Below, piece by piece: positions 7,905 through 16,146 of a DNA stretch of 64,000 bases. Source of the DNA: Sphingomonas pseudosanguinis (lineage in GTDB: Bacteria; Pseudomonadota; Alphaproteobacteria; Sphingomonadales; Sphingomonadaceae); assembly GCF_014196255.1 (NCBI RefSeq), contig NZ_JACIDH010000001.1, positions 310,001 to 374,000 of the forward strand, in the 5' to 3' direction. A program made the position numbers and the translations under genes. The first letter of the stretch is position 1, and each line of letters opens with the position of its first letter. The notes beneath the pieces were generated by a model that was not told the origin of the DNA, did not search any database, and saw only the letters and a program-made list of their open reading frames with translations.

Positions 7905-9890
7905 ATGGCAAAGATCAGCAAACTTCCCATCGTCGCCAAGCTGCTCGGCGACGAACAACTCCCGGTCGTTCAGGCCGGCGTGACCAAGGGCACGACGATG
8001 GCCGCTTTCCGCGACCTGATCGTCCCGTTCCTGCAGAACTGGTACAAGGGCGATCGCGGCGACCCCGGCGCGGCCGAGAACACCTATGACAGCGTCGACG
8101 CGCTGCGCGGTTCCGATCCGCTGCGCCGCATCGCCTCGCTCGCTGGCGACGCCACCGTGCCGGATGGACGTTTCAACTGGGAAACCAAGAACGCGCCTTA
8201 TACGGACGACGGATCGTCGACGATCGCGCCCGATCAGAACGGCGCATGGGTTCGTCAGACGGCGGACGGAATCAAGATCAACCACCCGCTCGGCGCACCC
8301 GTCTATGCCAAGCTCCTCGGCGATCTGGTCGGGCAGGAGGTCAACGCCACCCTGTTCTGCAAGATGGATGGCCGCCGCGACGATGGTCAGAACTATCAGG
8401 AGCTGATCGACAAGAAGCCCCGCCAGATTATCTATCCGCAGGGGCGCGAACTGGCGACGACGCGCCAGATCCGGCTGGCGTCGGACATGCGCCACCGCCT
8501 CGAACCGGGCTCCGGCATCCTCGCCGATGTCAACGACTATGGTTTCGCGGGACTGGGCCTGACGGGTGGCGATATCGGTCCCGTCCTCAATCCGATCTTC
8601 CGGTTCGAACGGGTGATCGAGGTGACCAACGCCAGCGAGTTGCGCCCCGGCGACATGATCCAGATCGCCTATATCAAGGACTTGGCCGACATCATCAACG
8701 AACCAAACATCGTCGACCGCATCGTCGGCACATCGGTCTATCTGCGCTACGAACTGAATGTGTCGATGCCGGACCGTACCTATATCCGCGTCTACCATGT
8801 CTATGCGCCGGTCAAGAACGTCGTGTTCGACGGCTACGGCCGACTGTCGAATGTCAACGCCAAGGGCGGCGGCATCCGCTTCAACATGGCGCACGACGTT
8901 TCGGTCAAGAAGCTGCGCTGTGTGGACATCGGCTATATCGCGCTATCGTTCGAAAACACCATCGGCGTGACCGCCTCGGACCTCTATCAGGACAAAATTG
9001 GCGCGACAGGCTTTGGCCTGCGCTCCGTCAAACAGATTAATCTGACGGACTTTTTCGCCACCGGCATCATGTCGGATGAGGCGATCAGCGCCTACTACAA
9101 TGTCTCCGGCTTCAACCTGGTTAACATCTTCGTCCGCCAATATCTATTCGGCGCAGGGCCGAAGGGATCGACCGCCGGCAACAACATCCTGTTCGACAAG
9201 CTGTGCGCGCGCATCACCATGACAAACATCAATTGCGAAGGTTCGGCGACCTATAACATCATCTTCAACGACCAGACCTATTTCGTCACCATTTCCAACT
9301 TCCACCTCATGCGGTCGAACCTCGGCGGCATCCGTATCGCCAATGGGTGCGACGGAATCACGATCGGCATCGGCTCGATCAGCGACGTGACCGACGCGGT
9401 GACGCCGCAAGATTTCGGGGAGGCCAGTGGCCAGCCGACCGCCGGCGTCATGATCGACCCGACCAACCGGCGCTGTGGCGTCAGCGGCTCGATCGACTTC
9501 GACCGGATCGCATCGGGTCGCGGCATCGTCGATCGGCAGGCCAAGGCCAACCGCAAGACGACGCTGGTCGAGCGCTTGGGGGCGGGCACGACCGCCCCGG
9601 CGCATAGCGTCAGCGGGGTCGGCACGATCGGCGTGCAGTCGCCGGATTTCGAGGACGGCAAGACGGGCGATGCGCTGGCGCTGATCGCGGACGGCGACGC
9701 CTGCGCGATCCAGGCGCAGGGCGCTGGCGACCGGACACCCAAGCCGCTCAAGCTGCAACCCTATGGCTCGACCGTCGAGTTCCTACCCAAGCCTTACCCA
9801 TCCAACGAGGATGCCAAACTGGCGGGGCTGAAGCCGGGTCACTGGTACATGAACAGCAGCAACCAGAACGCACTCACACCGGTGGTATGA
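7905..9890 (+). CDS. beta-helix tailspike protein
   Basis: A 661-aa protein with the layout of a phage tailspike. A short N-terminal adaptor (1-45) is followed by a collagen-like patch (GDRGDPGAAE) and a segment common in pectate-lyase-like spikes (YDSVDALRGSDPLRR). A long parallel beta-helix (about 240-530) shows rungs rich in Asn and hydrophobics, such as VVFDGYGRLSNVNAKGGGI and ITMTNINCEGSATYNIIF. The C-terminal 130 residues may form a trimer or carbohydrate-binding tip. It likely binds and cuts surface polysaccharide, but the catalytic residues cannot be picked out. Confidence 0.8.
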   Translation: MAKISKLPIVAKLLGDEQLPVVQAGVTKGTTMAAFRDLIVPFLQNWYKGDRGDPGAAENTYDSVDALRGSDPLRRIASLAGDATVPDGRFNWETKNAPYTDDGSSTIAPDQNGAWVRQTADGIKINHPLGAPVYAKLLGDLVGQEVNATLFCKMDGRRDDGQNYQELIDKKPRQIIYPQGRELATTRQIRLASDMRHRLEPGSGILADVNDYGFAGLGLTGGDIGPVLNPIFRFERVIEVTNASELRPGDMIQIAYIKDLADIINEPNIVDRIVGTSVYLRYELNVSMPDRTYIRVYHVYAPVKNVVFDGYGRLSNVNAKGGGIRFNMAHDVSVKKLRCVDIGYIALSFENTIGVTASDLYQDKIGATGFGLRSVKQINLTDFFATGIMSDEAISAYYNVSGFNLVNIFVRQYLFGAGPKGSTAGNNILFDKLCARITMTNINCEGSATYNIIFNDQTYFVTISNFHLMRSNLGGIRIANGCDGITIGIGSISDVTDAVTPQDFGEASGQPTAGVMIDPTNRRCGVSGSIDFDRIASGRGIVDRQAKANRKTTLVERLGAGTTAPAHSVSGVGTIGVQSPDFEDGKTGDALALIADGDACAIQAQGAGDRTPKPLKLQPYGSTVEFLPKPYPSNEDAKLAGLKPGHWYMNSSNQNALTPVV

Positions 9891-10024
9891 TGGACAACGA
9901 TACGGCCCTGACCGAAAGCCAATTGATCGCGCTGATCCCTGGCGAACGCGACCCGGAACGCAAGGCGGCGCTCATTGCGAAGTTGGAAGCCCTGCTCGAC
10001 CCGCCACAGAAGCCAACCCCCTGA
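9890..10024 (+). CDS. small acidic phage protein, 44 aa
   Basis: A short reading frame directly after the tailspike, starting at the ATG that overlaps its TGA (an ATG 3 bp earlier is also in frame). It encodes a 44-aa helical, charged peptide (ALTESQLIALIPGERDPERKAALIAKLEALLD). Its stop codon overlaps the start of the second hairpin. It may be a small fibre-assembly chaperone by position only. Confidence 0.5.
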   Translation: MDNDTALTESQLIALIPGERDPERKAALIAKLEALLDPPQKPTP

Positions 10025-10063
10025 CCCTGCTCTTGTAGAATAGCTTTCTACAAGAGCAGGGTC
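10023..10063. repeat. 18-bp-stem hairpin, copy 2
   Basis: A perfect inverted repeat: left arm 10023-10040, loop TAGCT (10041-10045), right arm 10046-10063. It shares the 12-bp inner stem and loop with 5240-5278, but its outer stem is GACCCT/AGGGTC rather than CCCGC/GCGGG. It overlaps the stop codon of the 44-aa gene and lies 23 bp before gpV. No T-run follows. Confidence 0.9.
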
Positions 10064-10086
10064 TCGCATGATCAAACAGGCCGGCC

Positions 10087-10650
10087 ATGGTCGCGTACAT
10101 GGCCGATCCTGCCGATATTCAACGCCTGCTTGGCGACCTCGCACGCGAAGGCACGGTCATATCCGTTGACCACGCTGCGGGAACCGCGCGCGTCCAGTTC
10201 GAAGACCTGATCACCGGCGACATCCCCTGGCTCATGCCGCGCGCCGGCAAGACGCGGATCTATTCGCCGCCTTCGATCGGCGAACAGGTGCTGGTCATCG
10301 CGCCCGAGGCCGATACCGATCGCGCCATCATCGCTGGCAGCTTGTCGAGCAACGCGCATCCCAACCCCGCCCAGGACGGATCGACGGTGATCGCATTCGA
10401 GGACGGCGCGCGCCTGGCCTATGATCCCGCGACTCACGCACTGACGATCGCGCTGCCATCGGGCGGAACCGCCGCGATCGTCGCGGATGGTGGCCTGTCG
10501 GTGACAGGCCCGCTCTCGGTCGACGGTCCCGTCGACGTGACGGGCAAGCTGACCGCCAGCGACGATGTGGTGGGCGGCGGCAAGAGCCTGAAGGATCACG
10601 TCCACGACAAGGTGCAGCCGGGTCAGGGCGTTTCGGGCAAGCCGCTGTGA
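10087..10650 (+). CDS. V: baseplate spike protein gpV
   Basis: A 187-aa central spike of the P2 gpV family that pierces the outer membrane on contraction. An OB-fold domain comes first (about residues 20-100, VQFEDLITGDIPWLMPRAGK...GEQVLVIAPE), then a beta-helical stalk. A C-terminal HVH (H171, H173) is the HxH iron-binding tip motif of this family. Alternative ATG at 10099. It is coupled to gpW by a GTGA overlap. Confidence 0.92.
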   Translation: MVAYMADPADIQRLLGDLAREGTVISVDHAAGTARVQFEDLITGDIPWLMPRAGKTRIYSPPSIGEQVLVIAPEADTDRAIIAGSLSSNAHPNPAQDGSTVIAFEDGARLAYDPATHALTIALPSGGTAAIVADGGLSVTGPLSVDGPVDVTGKLTASDDVVGGGKSLKDHVHDKVQPGQGVSGKPL

Positions 10651-11024
10651 TCGGCATGGATCGCCATACTGGGAAGGTCTGCCAAGGTGTCGACCACCTC
10701 GACCAGTCGGTTGCCGACATCCTCGGCACGCCGCTCGGCACCCGTATCGGGCGGCGTGACTATGGCAGCTTGGTTCCTGAACAGCTCGACCAGCCCAACA
10801 ATACGCTCGGCCGCACGCGCATCTTCGCCGCTGCGGCCCTTGCGCTGCTGCGACAGGAAGGCCGGGCACGCATCGCTCGCGTCACGCTGTCGCCGGGTCT
10901 GTCGCCGTCCCACGCGGTGCTGACGGTTACCGGTCGCCGCGTCGATGTCGCCGGAACCCCGGCTTTTTCCACCTCCACCACCGTCCGCGCCCTTTCGGCG
11001 CTTGTCCAAGGGGTCAATGCATGA
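10647..11024 (+). CDS. W: baseplate wedge protein gpW (gp25-like)
   Basis: A 125-aa protein of the P2 gpW / T4 gp25 family, which joins wedge to sheath. The motif DILGTPLGTRIGRRDYGS (about residues 24-41) is diagnostic, and the LDQP segment matches the following conserved helix. GTG at 10647 overlaps gpV; ATG at 10656 is an alternative start. Confidence 0.9.
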   Translation: MIGMDRHTGKVCQGVDHLDQSVADILGTPLGTRIGRRDYGSLVPEQLDQPNNTLGRTRIFAAAALALLRQEGRARIARVTLSPGLSPSHAVLTVTGRRVDVAGTPAFSTSTTVRALSALVQGVNA

Positions 11025-12196
11025 CTGACTTTTTCCACGGCATCCGGGTCGGCGAGACCAAAAGCGCCACACGCTCGATCGCGACGATCGCCACCGCCGT
11101 CATTGGCCTGGTGGTCACCGCGCCCAAAGCCGATGCTTCGGCTTTCCCCCTCGACATCCCGGTCAAGGTGACCAACATCGACGACGCGATCGAGAAGGCC
11201 GGGGACACCGGCACGCTGCGCGCCTGCCTGCAAGCGATCAAGGGGCAGGTGTCCGCGCCGATCGTCGTCATCCGCATCGCGCCGGGTGCCAATGCAGCGG
11301 ACACCGCGACCGCCATCATTGGCAAGGATGAGAATGGGGTGAAGACGGGCATGCAGGCCCTGCTCACCGCCTCGGCCCAGATCGATCTGCATCCCCGCAT
11401 TATCGGCGCGCCCGGCCTGGAAAGCGAAGTGGTGACCAAGGCCCTGGTCGAAGTCGGTAAGAAGCTGCGCGCCCGCGTCTATGCCGCCGCCCTGGGCAAG
11501 GATCGCGGCGAAGCCATCGCCCACCGCGCCCTGTTCCCCAACGCGCGAGAGCTGACGCTCCTGTGGCCGGGCGTCACCGCGCCCTACGGCGCGGCCGGTG
11601 CCAGCATCGCCGTTCCCGTCGCGGCCGTCGCGCTCGGTGCCCGCGCCGCGATCGACCAGACACAAGGGTTCCACAAGACGATTTCCAACGTCGCGCTGAA
11701 CGACATCGACGGCCTGACCGCCGGTGTGTCGTTCGACATTCAGGACCCGACCAGCGACGCCAGCGTGCTCAACGCCTCCGAACTGGTCACCGTCGTTCGC
11801 ATCGCCGGAGCGCTGCGGTTCTGGGGCAACCGCACCTGCGCGGCCAAGGACAGTGACTTCGTTTTCGAAAGCGCGGCTCGCACCGCCCATATCCTAGCCG
11901 ATACCGTCGCGCTCGGCATGGTGCTGGCGATCGATCAGCCGCTTGTGCCCAGCCTCGCAAAATACATCGCCGAGCAGATCAGCGACAAGCTGCGCAGCAT
12001 GAAGCGCGCCGGTCAGTTGCTGGGCGGTGCGGCCGAGTTTCGTGATGCAAAGAACCCGACCGCCAGCCTGAAGGTCGGGCAACTGGTCATCTCCTATCGC
12101 TACACGCCCGTCCCCCCGCTGGAAGGCCTGGGGCTGGAACAGGAGATCACCGACGAATTCTTCGCAGATTTCGCCGCGCTGGTCGGCTCCGCCTGA
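11021..12196 (+). CDS. FI: tail sheath protein FI
   Basis: A 391-aa contractile sheath subunit. Seen: the family N-terminus HGIRVGETKSATRSIATIATAVIGLV, the middle segment RARVYAAALGKDRGEAIAHR, and the C-terminal part with RFWGNRTCA and ISYRYTPVPPLEGL. It overlaps gpW by 4 bp. A 32-bp gap with an AAGGA site separates it from the tube gene. Confidence 0.95.
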   Translation: MTDFFHGIRVGETKSATRSIATIATAVIGLVVTAPKADASAFPLDIPVKVTNIDDAIEKAGDTGTLRACLQAIKGQVSAPIVVIRIAPGANAADTATAIIGKDENGVKTGMQALLTASAQIDLHPRIIGAPGLESEVVTKALVEVGKKLRARVYAAALGKDRGEAIAHRALFPNARELTLLWPGVTAPYGAAGASIAVPVAAVALGARAAIDQTQGFHKTISNVALNDIDGLTAGVSFDIQDPTSDASVLNASELVTVVRIAGALRFWGNRTCAAKDSDFVFESAARTAHILADTVALGMVLAIDQPLVPSLAKYIAEQISDKLRSMKRAGQLLGGAAEFRDAKNPTASLKVGQLVISYRYTPVPPLEGLGLEQEITDEFFADFAALVGSA

Positions 12197-12228
12197 TCCC
12201 CCGCCCCCTCTCATAAGGACCAAACGCG

Positions 12229-12741
12229 ATGGCGTTCCCCAGCAAGCTTAAGCAGACCACGATGTTCAACGAGACTGAGGCCTATGTCGCCGAAACGGTC
12301 TCGATCACGCCGCCCAAGCTCACCCGCAAGATGGAAGAATATCGGGGCGGCGGTATGAATCGCGCGGTCAAGGTCGACATGGGCGGCGAGCCGCTCGAAA
12401 TGGAGGCGACCTATGGCGGCCCCATGCGCAGCATCCTGCGCCAACACGGCATGCTCAACATGAGCGGCGTCTATCAACGCTTCGTCGGGTCGTTCCTGAA
12501 CGACGACACGGGCGGTGTCGACACGATCGAGATCGTCACGCGCGGCCGGCACGAGGAAATCGACATGGGCGAATGGAAGCCCGGCGAGGACACCGAGTTC
12601 AAGGTCAAGAGCAACCTCACCTATTACAAGCTGACCTGGAACGGTGTCGTCGAGATCGAGATCGATGTGCTGGGCATGGTCGAGATGGTGGGCGGCGTCG
12701 ACCTGATGGCACCGCACCGTGAGGCGCTCGGCCTCGGCTGA
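12229..12741 (+). CDS. FII: tail tube protein FII
   Basis: A 170-aa major tail tube protein that forms the inner tube. Family features include the N-terminal FPSKLKQTTMFNE, a PPKLTRKMEEYRGGGM segment and the C-terminal TYYKLTWNGVVEIEIDVLG. It has its own ribosome site (AAGGA at about 12215). A GC hairpin lies 20 bp downstream of the stop. Confidence 0.94.
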   Translation: MAFPSKLKQTTMFNETEAYVAETVSITPPKLTRKMEEYRGGGMNRAVKVDMGGEPLEMEATYGGPMRSILRQHGMLNMSGVYQRFVGSFLNDDTGGVDTIEIVTRGRHEEIDMGEWKPGEDTEFKVKSNLTYYKLTWNGVVEIEIDVLGMVEMVGGVDLMAPHREALGLG

Positions 12742-12761
12742 CCTGATCCCCTGACCTTCCA

Positions 12762-12788
12762 CCCCGCCGGTTGATGTTCCCGGCGGGG
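12762..12788 (+). terminator. hairpin between tube and chaperone genes
   Basis: A 9-bp perfect stem (12762-12770 with 12780-12788, CCCCGCCGG) with a 9-nt loop, followed by only a short CCTTTCCC. It could lower read-through from the highly expressed sheath/tube genes into the chaperone and tape measure genes. A functional terminator is not proven. Confidence 0.5.
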
Positions 12789-12812
12789 CCTTTCCCGAAC
12801 AGGACTTTCACC

Positions 12813-13157
12813 ATGGCCGACCAGAACGACAGCACCGCGACCACTGCCCGTCTTTTCAGCGACTTCACGCTCGATGCTCCCATTCGGATCGGGGACAAGA
12901 TCGTGCAGGAAGCGGGCACCAAGATTCAAGTCCGCCGTCCCTCGGCCGGCGAGCTGCGCGGCATCGATATTTCGGCGGTGATCAGCCGTTGCGACTATGC
13001 GCAGATCGAGAAGCTGGCACCGCGCCTGACCAATCCCGTGCTGCACAAGGAATATGTCGCGGCGATGGACCCGGCCGACTTCGTCCAGTTGGGTGGCGAA
13101 ATCGTCGATTTTTTGCTGCCGAAGGCCGTCAAGCAGGCGGCCTCCCAGAGCGCATAG
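12813..13157 (+). CDS. E: tail assembly chaperone gpE
   Basis: A 114-aa chaperone (P2 gpE-like) for the tape measure protein. The family pattern FTLDAPIRIGDKIVQEAGTKIQVRRPSAGELRG opens the folded part. ATG at 12813 follows an AGGAC site; an upstream in-frame ATG lies in the hairpin and is unlikely. A slippery T-TTT-TTG heptamer near the 3' end (13109-13115) allows a -1 shift into the E' frame, giving a predicted 160-aa E-E' fusion ending at 13294. Confidence 0.85.
   Translation: MADQNDSTATTARLFSDFTLDAPIRIGDKIVQEAGTKIQVRRPSAGELRGIDISAVISRCDYAQIEKLAPRLTNPVLHKEYVAAMDPADFVQLGGEIVDFLLPKAVKQAASQSA
13109..13115 (+). promoter_or_regulatory. programmed -1 frameshift slippery site T TTT TTG
   Basis: In the gpE frame the bases read GAT TTT TTG, so the heptamer is in the correct register for -1 slippage. 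After the shift the frame runs open from GCT at 13115 through gpE' to 13294. P2 and relatives are known to join E and E' in this way. Confidence 0.85.
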
Positions 13158-13165
13158 AGCCGATC

Positions 13166-13294
13166 ATGGGTGACCTGGCCGAATTGTGGAGCTGGGCACC
13201 CGCCACCATGAACGACATGACACTGGCCGAACTGCTCGGCTGGCGGGCCGACGCGCTGGAACGCGCCAAGCGGCGCGCCCAGAGGGAACGCTGA
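13166..13294 (+). CDS. E': gpE' (frameshift extension of the tail chaperone)
   Basis: The E' part, 42 residues from an internal ATG, matches the P2 gpE' family (WSWAPATMNDMTLAELLGWRADALERA). It is in the -1 frame relative to gpE, and the frame is open back through the slippery site at 13109-13115. It is therefore most likely made as the C-terminal part of a fusion. Independent initiation at 13166 cannot be excluded. Confidence 0.85.
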   Translation: MGDLAELWSWAPATMNDMTLAELLGWRADALERAKRRAQRER

Positions 13295-13297
13295 CCC

Positions 13298-15757
13298 ATG
13301 GACCGCACGTTGCGCATCCGCATGCTCTTGGAGGCCGGAGACCGTGCGTCCCGGCCGCTGCGCGATCTTGCGGCGGGATCGAGCCGCGCGGCGGAATCGC
13401 TGCGGACCGCCCGTGAAGAGCTGAAGAACATCAGGCGGGCGCAGGCCGATGTCGCGGGCTTTCGCGACCTGCGCCGGGGGATCACCCAGACCAGCACCGA
13501 ATTGGGCGCGGCCCGTCGCAATCTTGCGACTGCCCGTGCCGCCATCGCTAGCACCGCCAATCCGACCCGCGCCATGACCCGCGATCTGGCCCAGGCGGAA
13601 CGCCAGCTTGAGGCGGTTCGCCGGCGCGGGACTGAGGAGGCGCAACAACTGCGCGAACTGCGCGCCCGCATGGAGACGGCCGGCATTAGCACCCGCGACC
13701 TGGCGCGTCATGAACGCGATCTGGAACGCCGTGCTGGGCAGGCGACCGACGCGCTGAGCGAACAGGAGCGACGCATGGCCCAGCTCGCCGACCGCCAGCG
13801 CCGTCTTGCCTCGGCGCGTGACGGCTTCGCGCGGGTGCAGGACCGGGCGGGCGGGATCGCGGCGGGCGGCGCATCCGCCATCGCGATCGGCGCGGCGACG
13901 GGCGCGCCACTGGTCATGGCCGCGCGCGGTGCCATGGATCTTGAAGAGGGGATGGCGGGCGTCGCCAAGGTGACCGGGCTTGCCGGCCCGCAGCTTCAGG
14001 GGATGACGAACGATATCATCAACCTGACCACGAAAATCCCGATGACCGCGACCGAGCTGTCGCAGATCGCGGCGGCAGCGGGCGCGGCCGGCGTCGGCAT
14101 GGATGCGTTCGGCCGCCCACTGCGCACCCAGGCGAAAGACTTGGTCGCGTTCACGGACGACGCCGCCCAGATGGGTATCGCCTTCGACATGACCGCCGAG
14201 GATGCCGGCGCGACCATGGCGAAGTGGCGACAGGCGTTTAAGATGACCCAGCCTGAGGTTCGCGCGCTCGGCGACCGCGTCAACGCGCTGACCAACAAGT
14301 TCGGCGGCAACGCGTCCTCGGTCGCCGGCATCGTCACGCGCATCGGCCCGCTCGGCAAGGTGGCGGGTATCGCCGCGCCCCAGGTATCTGCGCTGGCGTC
14401 GTCGCTGAATTCGATCGGTGTCGAGGAAGAGGTCGCCGCAACCGGCATCAAGAACCTGCTGCTCAACATGACCAAGGGCAGCTCGGCGACGAAGAGCCAG
14501 TCCAAGGCCTTTTCCTCGCTCGGCCTCGACGCGGTCAAGCTCGCCAAGTCGATGCAGGTCGATGCCAGCGGGACGATTGTCGACCTGCTCGAACGGGTCG
14601 GCAAGCTCAGTCCGGACAAACAGGCCAGTATCCTCAGCGAGATGTTCGGCACCGAATCGGTCGGCGCGATTGCCCCGCTGCTGACCAATCTTGACGGTGT
14701 GAAGCAGCGCCTCGATCTGGTCGGCGACCGCTCGAAATATGCCGGCTCGATGGCAGGCGAATTTGCGTCGCGCATCAGCACCGCCAAGGGCATGACCGAT
14801 ATCGCGAAAAACGCCTTTGAGGCGGTCTCGCTATCGATCGGTCAGTCGATGCTGCCGATGATCAAAGAGGGCGCGTTGCGCTTCACGGCGATCGCGATGC
14901 GCATGGGCGCTTTCGCCACCCGTCACCCCCAATTGATCAAGTTCGCCGTCATCCTGACCGGGGCGCTGGCCGGGCTGTTCTTCGCCATCGGCGCGGGCAG
15001 CATCATCCTGGCCGCGATCATGGGGCCGATCGCGCTCATCAACGCCGGTCTGCTGGCGATGGGCGTCGCCGGCGGTGTGGCATCGATCGGGTTGTTTCCG
15101 ATCTTCGCCACCATCGCGGCCATCGCCGGCGCGGTCGCGCTGGTCGTTGCCGCCTGGAACCATTGGGATACGATCAGCGCCGCCTGGTTCGGCTTTTGGG
15201 GGACGCTGCGCGCCGCCTTTGTCAGCGCCGGGACCTTCATCGCCGATTGGGGGCCACGCGTCGGGCGTTTCCTGATGAGCGGTCTGCTCAGCATGTTGAA
15301 CCCCATGACACTGGTCAACCGGGTCAAGGCGCTGGGCCACGCGGCGATCGGCGCTTTCAAGAGCGTCCTCGGCATCCATTCACCCAGCCGCGTCTTCGCC
15401 GGCCTGGGCGGATACATGATGGAGGGCCTCGCCGGCGGTATCACGGATGGCGAAGGCCAGCCGCTGCGCCGCGTCGACTCGGTGGCCAAGCGCCTGACCT
15501 CGGCGATGGCGCTGGGCACGATCGCGCCCGGCCTCGCCATGGCCGCGCCCGGCGCGCCTGGCGCGGGCGGGGCAGAGGGCACGTCCGCCATGGCTGCGCG
15601 TGCCCCCCGTATCACCATCGTCGTGCAGGGCGCGCCCGGACAGAGCGAACAGCGGCTGGCCGAACTGGTCGCGATCGAGGTCGCCAAGGTCACCGGGCAA
15701 TCGGTGGCGGGGAATGTCTCCAGCTTTGCCGACATCCCCGATTGGGAGAATGGCTGA
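13298..15757 (+). CDS. T: tail tape measure protein gpT
   Basis: An 819-aa tape measure protein that sets tail length and is ejected with the DNA. Long Arg/Ala-rich coiled coil (about residues 20-180), the conserved tape measure domain from about 200 (ATGAPLVMAARGAMDLEEGMAGVAKVTGL), then hydrophobic segments (about 545-620, including LAGLFFAIGAGSIILAAIMG). Near 690 comes the typical FKSVLGIHSPSRVFAGLGGYM motif. It starts 3 bp after E'. At 819 residues it is similar to P2 T. Confidence 0.95.
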   Translation: MDRTLRIRMLLEAGDRASRPLRDLAAGSSRAAESLRTAREELKNIRRAQADVAGFRDLRRGITQTSTELGAARRNLATARAAIASTANPTRAMTRDLAQAERQLEAVRRRGTEEAQQLRELRARMETAGISTRDLARHERDLERRAGQATDALSEQERRMAQLADRQRRLASARDGFARVQDRAGGIAAGGASAIAIGAATGAPLVMAARGAMDLEEGMAGVAKVTGLAGPQLQGMTNDIINLTTKIPMTATELSQIAAAAGAAGVGMDAFGRPLRTQAKDLVAFTDDAAQMGIAFDMTAEDAGATMAKWRQAFKMTQPEVRALGDRVNALTNKFGGNASSVAGIVTRIGPLGKVAGIAAPQVSALASSLNSIGVEEEVAATGIKNLLLNMTKGSSATKSQSKAFSSLGLDAVKLAKSMQVDASGTIVDLLERVGKLSPDKQASILSEMFGTESVGAIAPLLTNLDGVKQRLDLVGDRSKYAGSMAGEFASRISTAKGMTDIAKNAFEAVSLSIGQSMLPMIKEGALRFTAIAMRMGAFATRHPQLIKFAVILTGALAGLFFAIGAGSIILAAIMGPIALINAGLLAMGVAGGVASIGLFPIFATIAAIAGAVALVVAAWNHWDTISAAWFGFWGTLRAAFVSAGTFIADWGPRVGRFLMSGLLSMLNPMTLVNRVKALGHAAIGAFKSVLGIHSPSRVFAGLGGYMMEGLAGGITDGEGQPLRRVDSVAKRLTSAMALGTIAPGLAMAAPGAPGAGGAEGTSAMAARAPRITIVVQGAPGQSEQRLAELVAIEVAKVTGQSVAGNVSSFADIPDWENG

Positions 15758-16146
15758 TGCTGCTCGGTCTCGGCATGTTCATCTTCGGTATCGACACGCT
15801 GACCTTTGACGAACTGGCGCGGCGTGCGAGCTGGCGGCACGCCACGTCCCCGCGCGTCGGCGCGCGCGACGCGACCCAGTTCACCGGCCCGGCCGAGGAA
15901 ACCATATCGATCCCCGGCAGCGTCTTTACCGAGATCGCCGACGGCGACGTGTCGCTCGACGAACTGCGCCGTATGGCGGACACGGGCGATGCCTGGTCGC
16001 TGGTCGACGGCCTCGGCTATGTCTACGGCGCATATGTCATCACCACGATCGATGACCGCCGGAAGCTCTTCTTTCCCAACGGCAAGCCGCGCCGCATCGA
16101 CTTCACCATCGAGCTGCTGCGCGTCGATCAGGAGGAGCGGGCATGA
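15757..16146 (+). CDS. U: tail protein gpU
   Basis: A 129-aa protein of the P2 gpU family, which works with gpD near the tail terminus. The N-terminal LLGLGMFIFGIDTLTFDELARRASWRH and the C-terminal GKPRRIDFTIELLRVDQ match the family. ATG overlaps the gpT stop by one base, and gpD overlaps it by 4 bp. Confidence 0.92.
   Translation: MLLGLGMFIFGIDTLTFDELARRASWRHATSPRVGARDATQFTGPAEETISIPGSVFTEIADGDVSLDELRRMADTGDAWSLVDGLGYVYGAYVITTIDDRRKLFFPNGKPRRIDFTIELLRVDQEERA

Noticed and set aside
13166..13294. gpE' as an independent gene with no link to gpE
   Set aside because: The -1 frame is open back through a perfect slippery heptamer placed in register, so the frameshift product is the better explanation.
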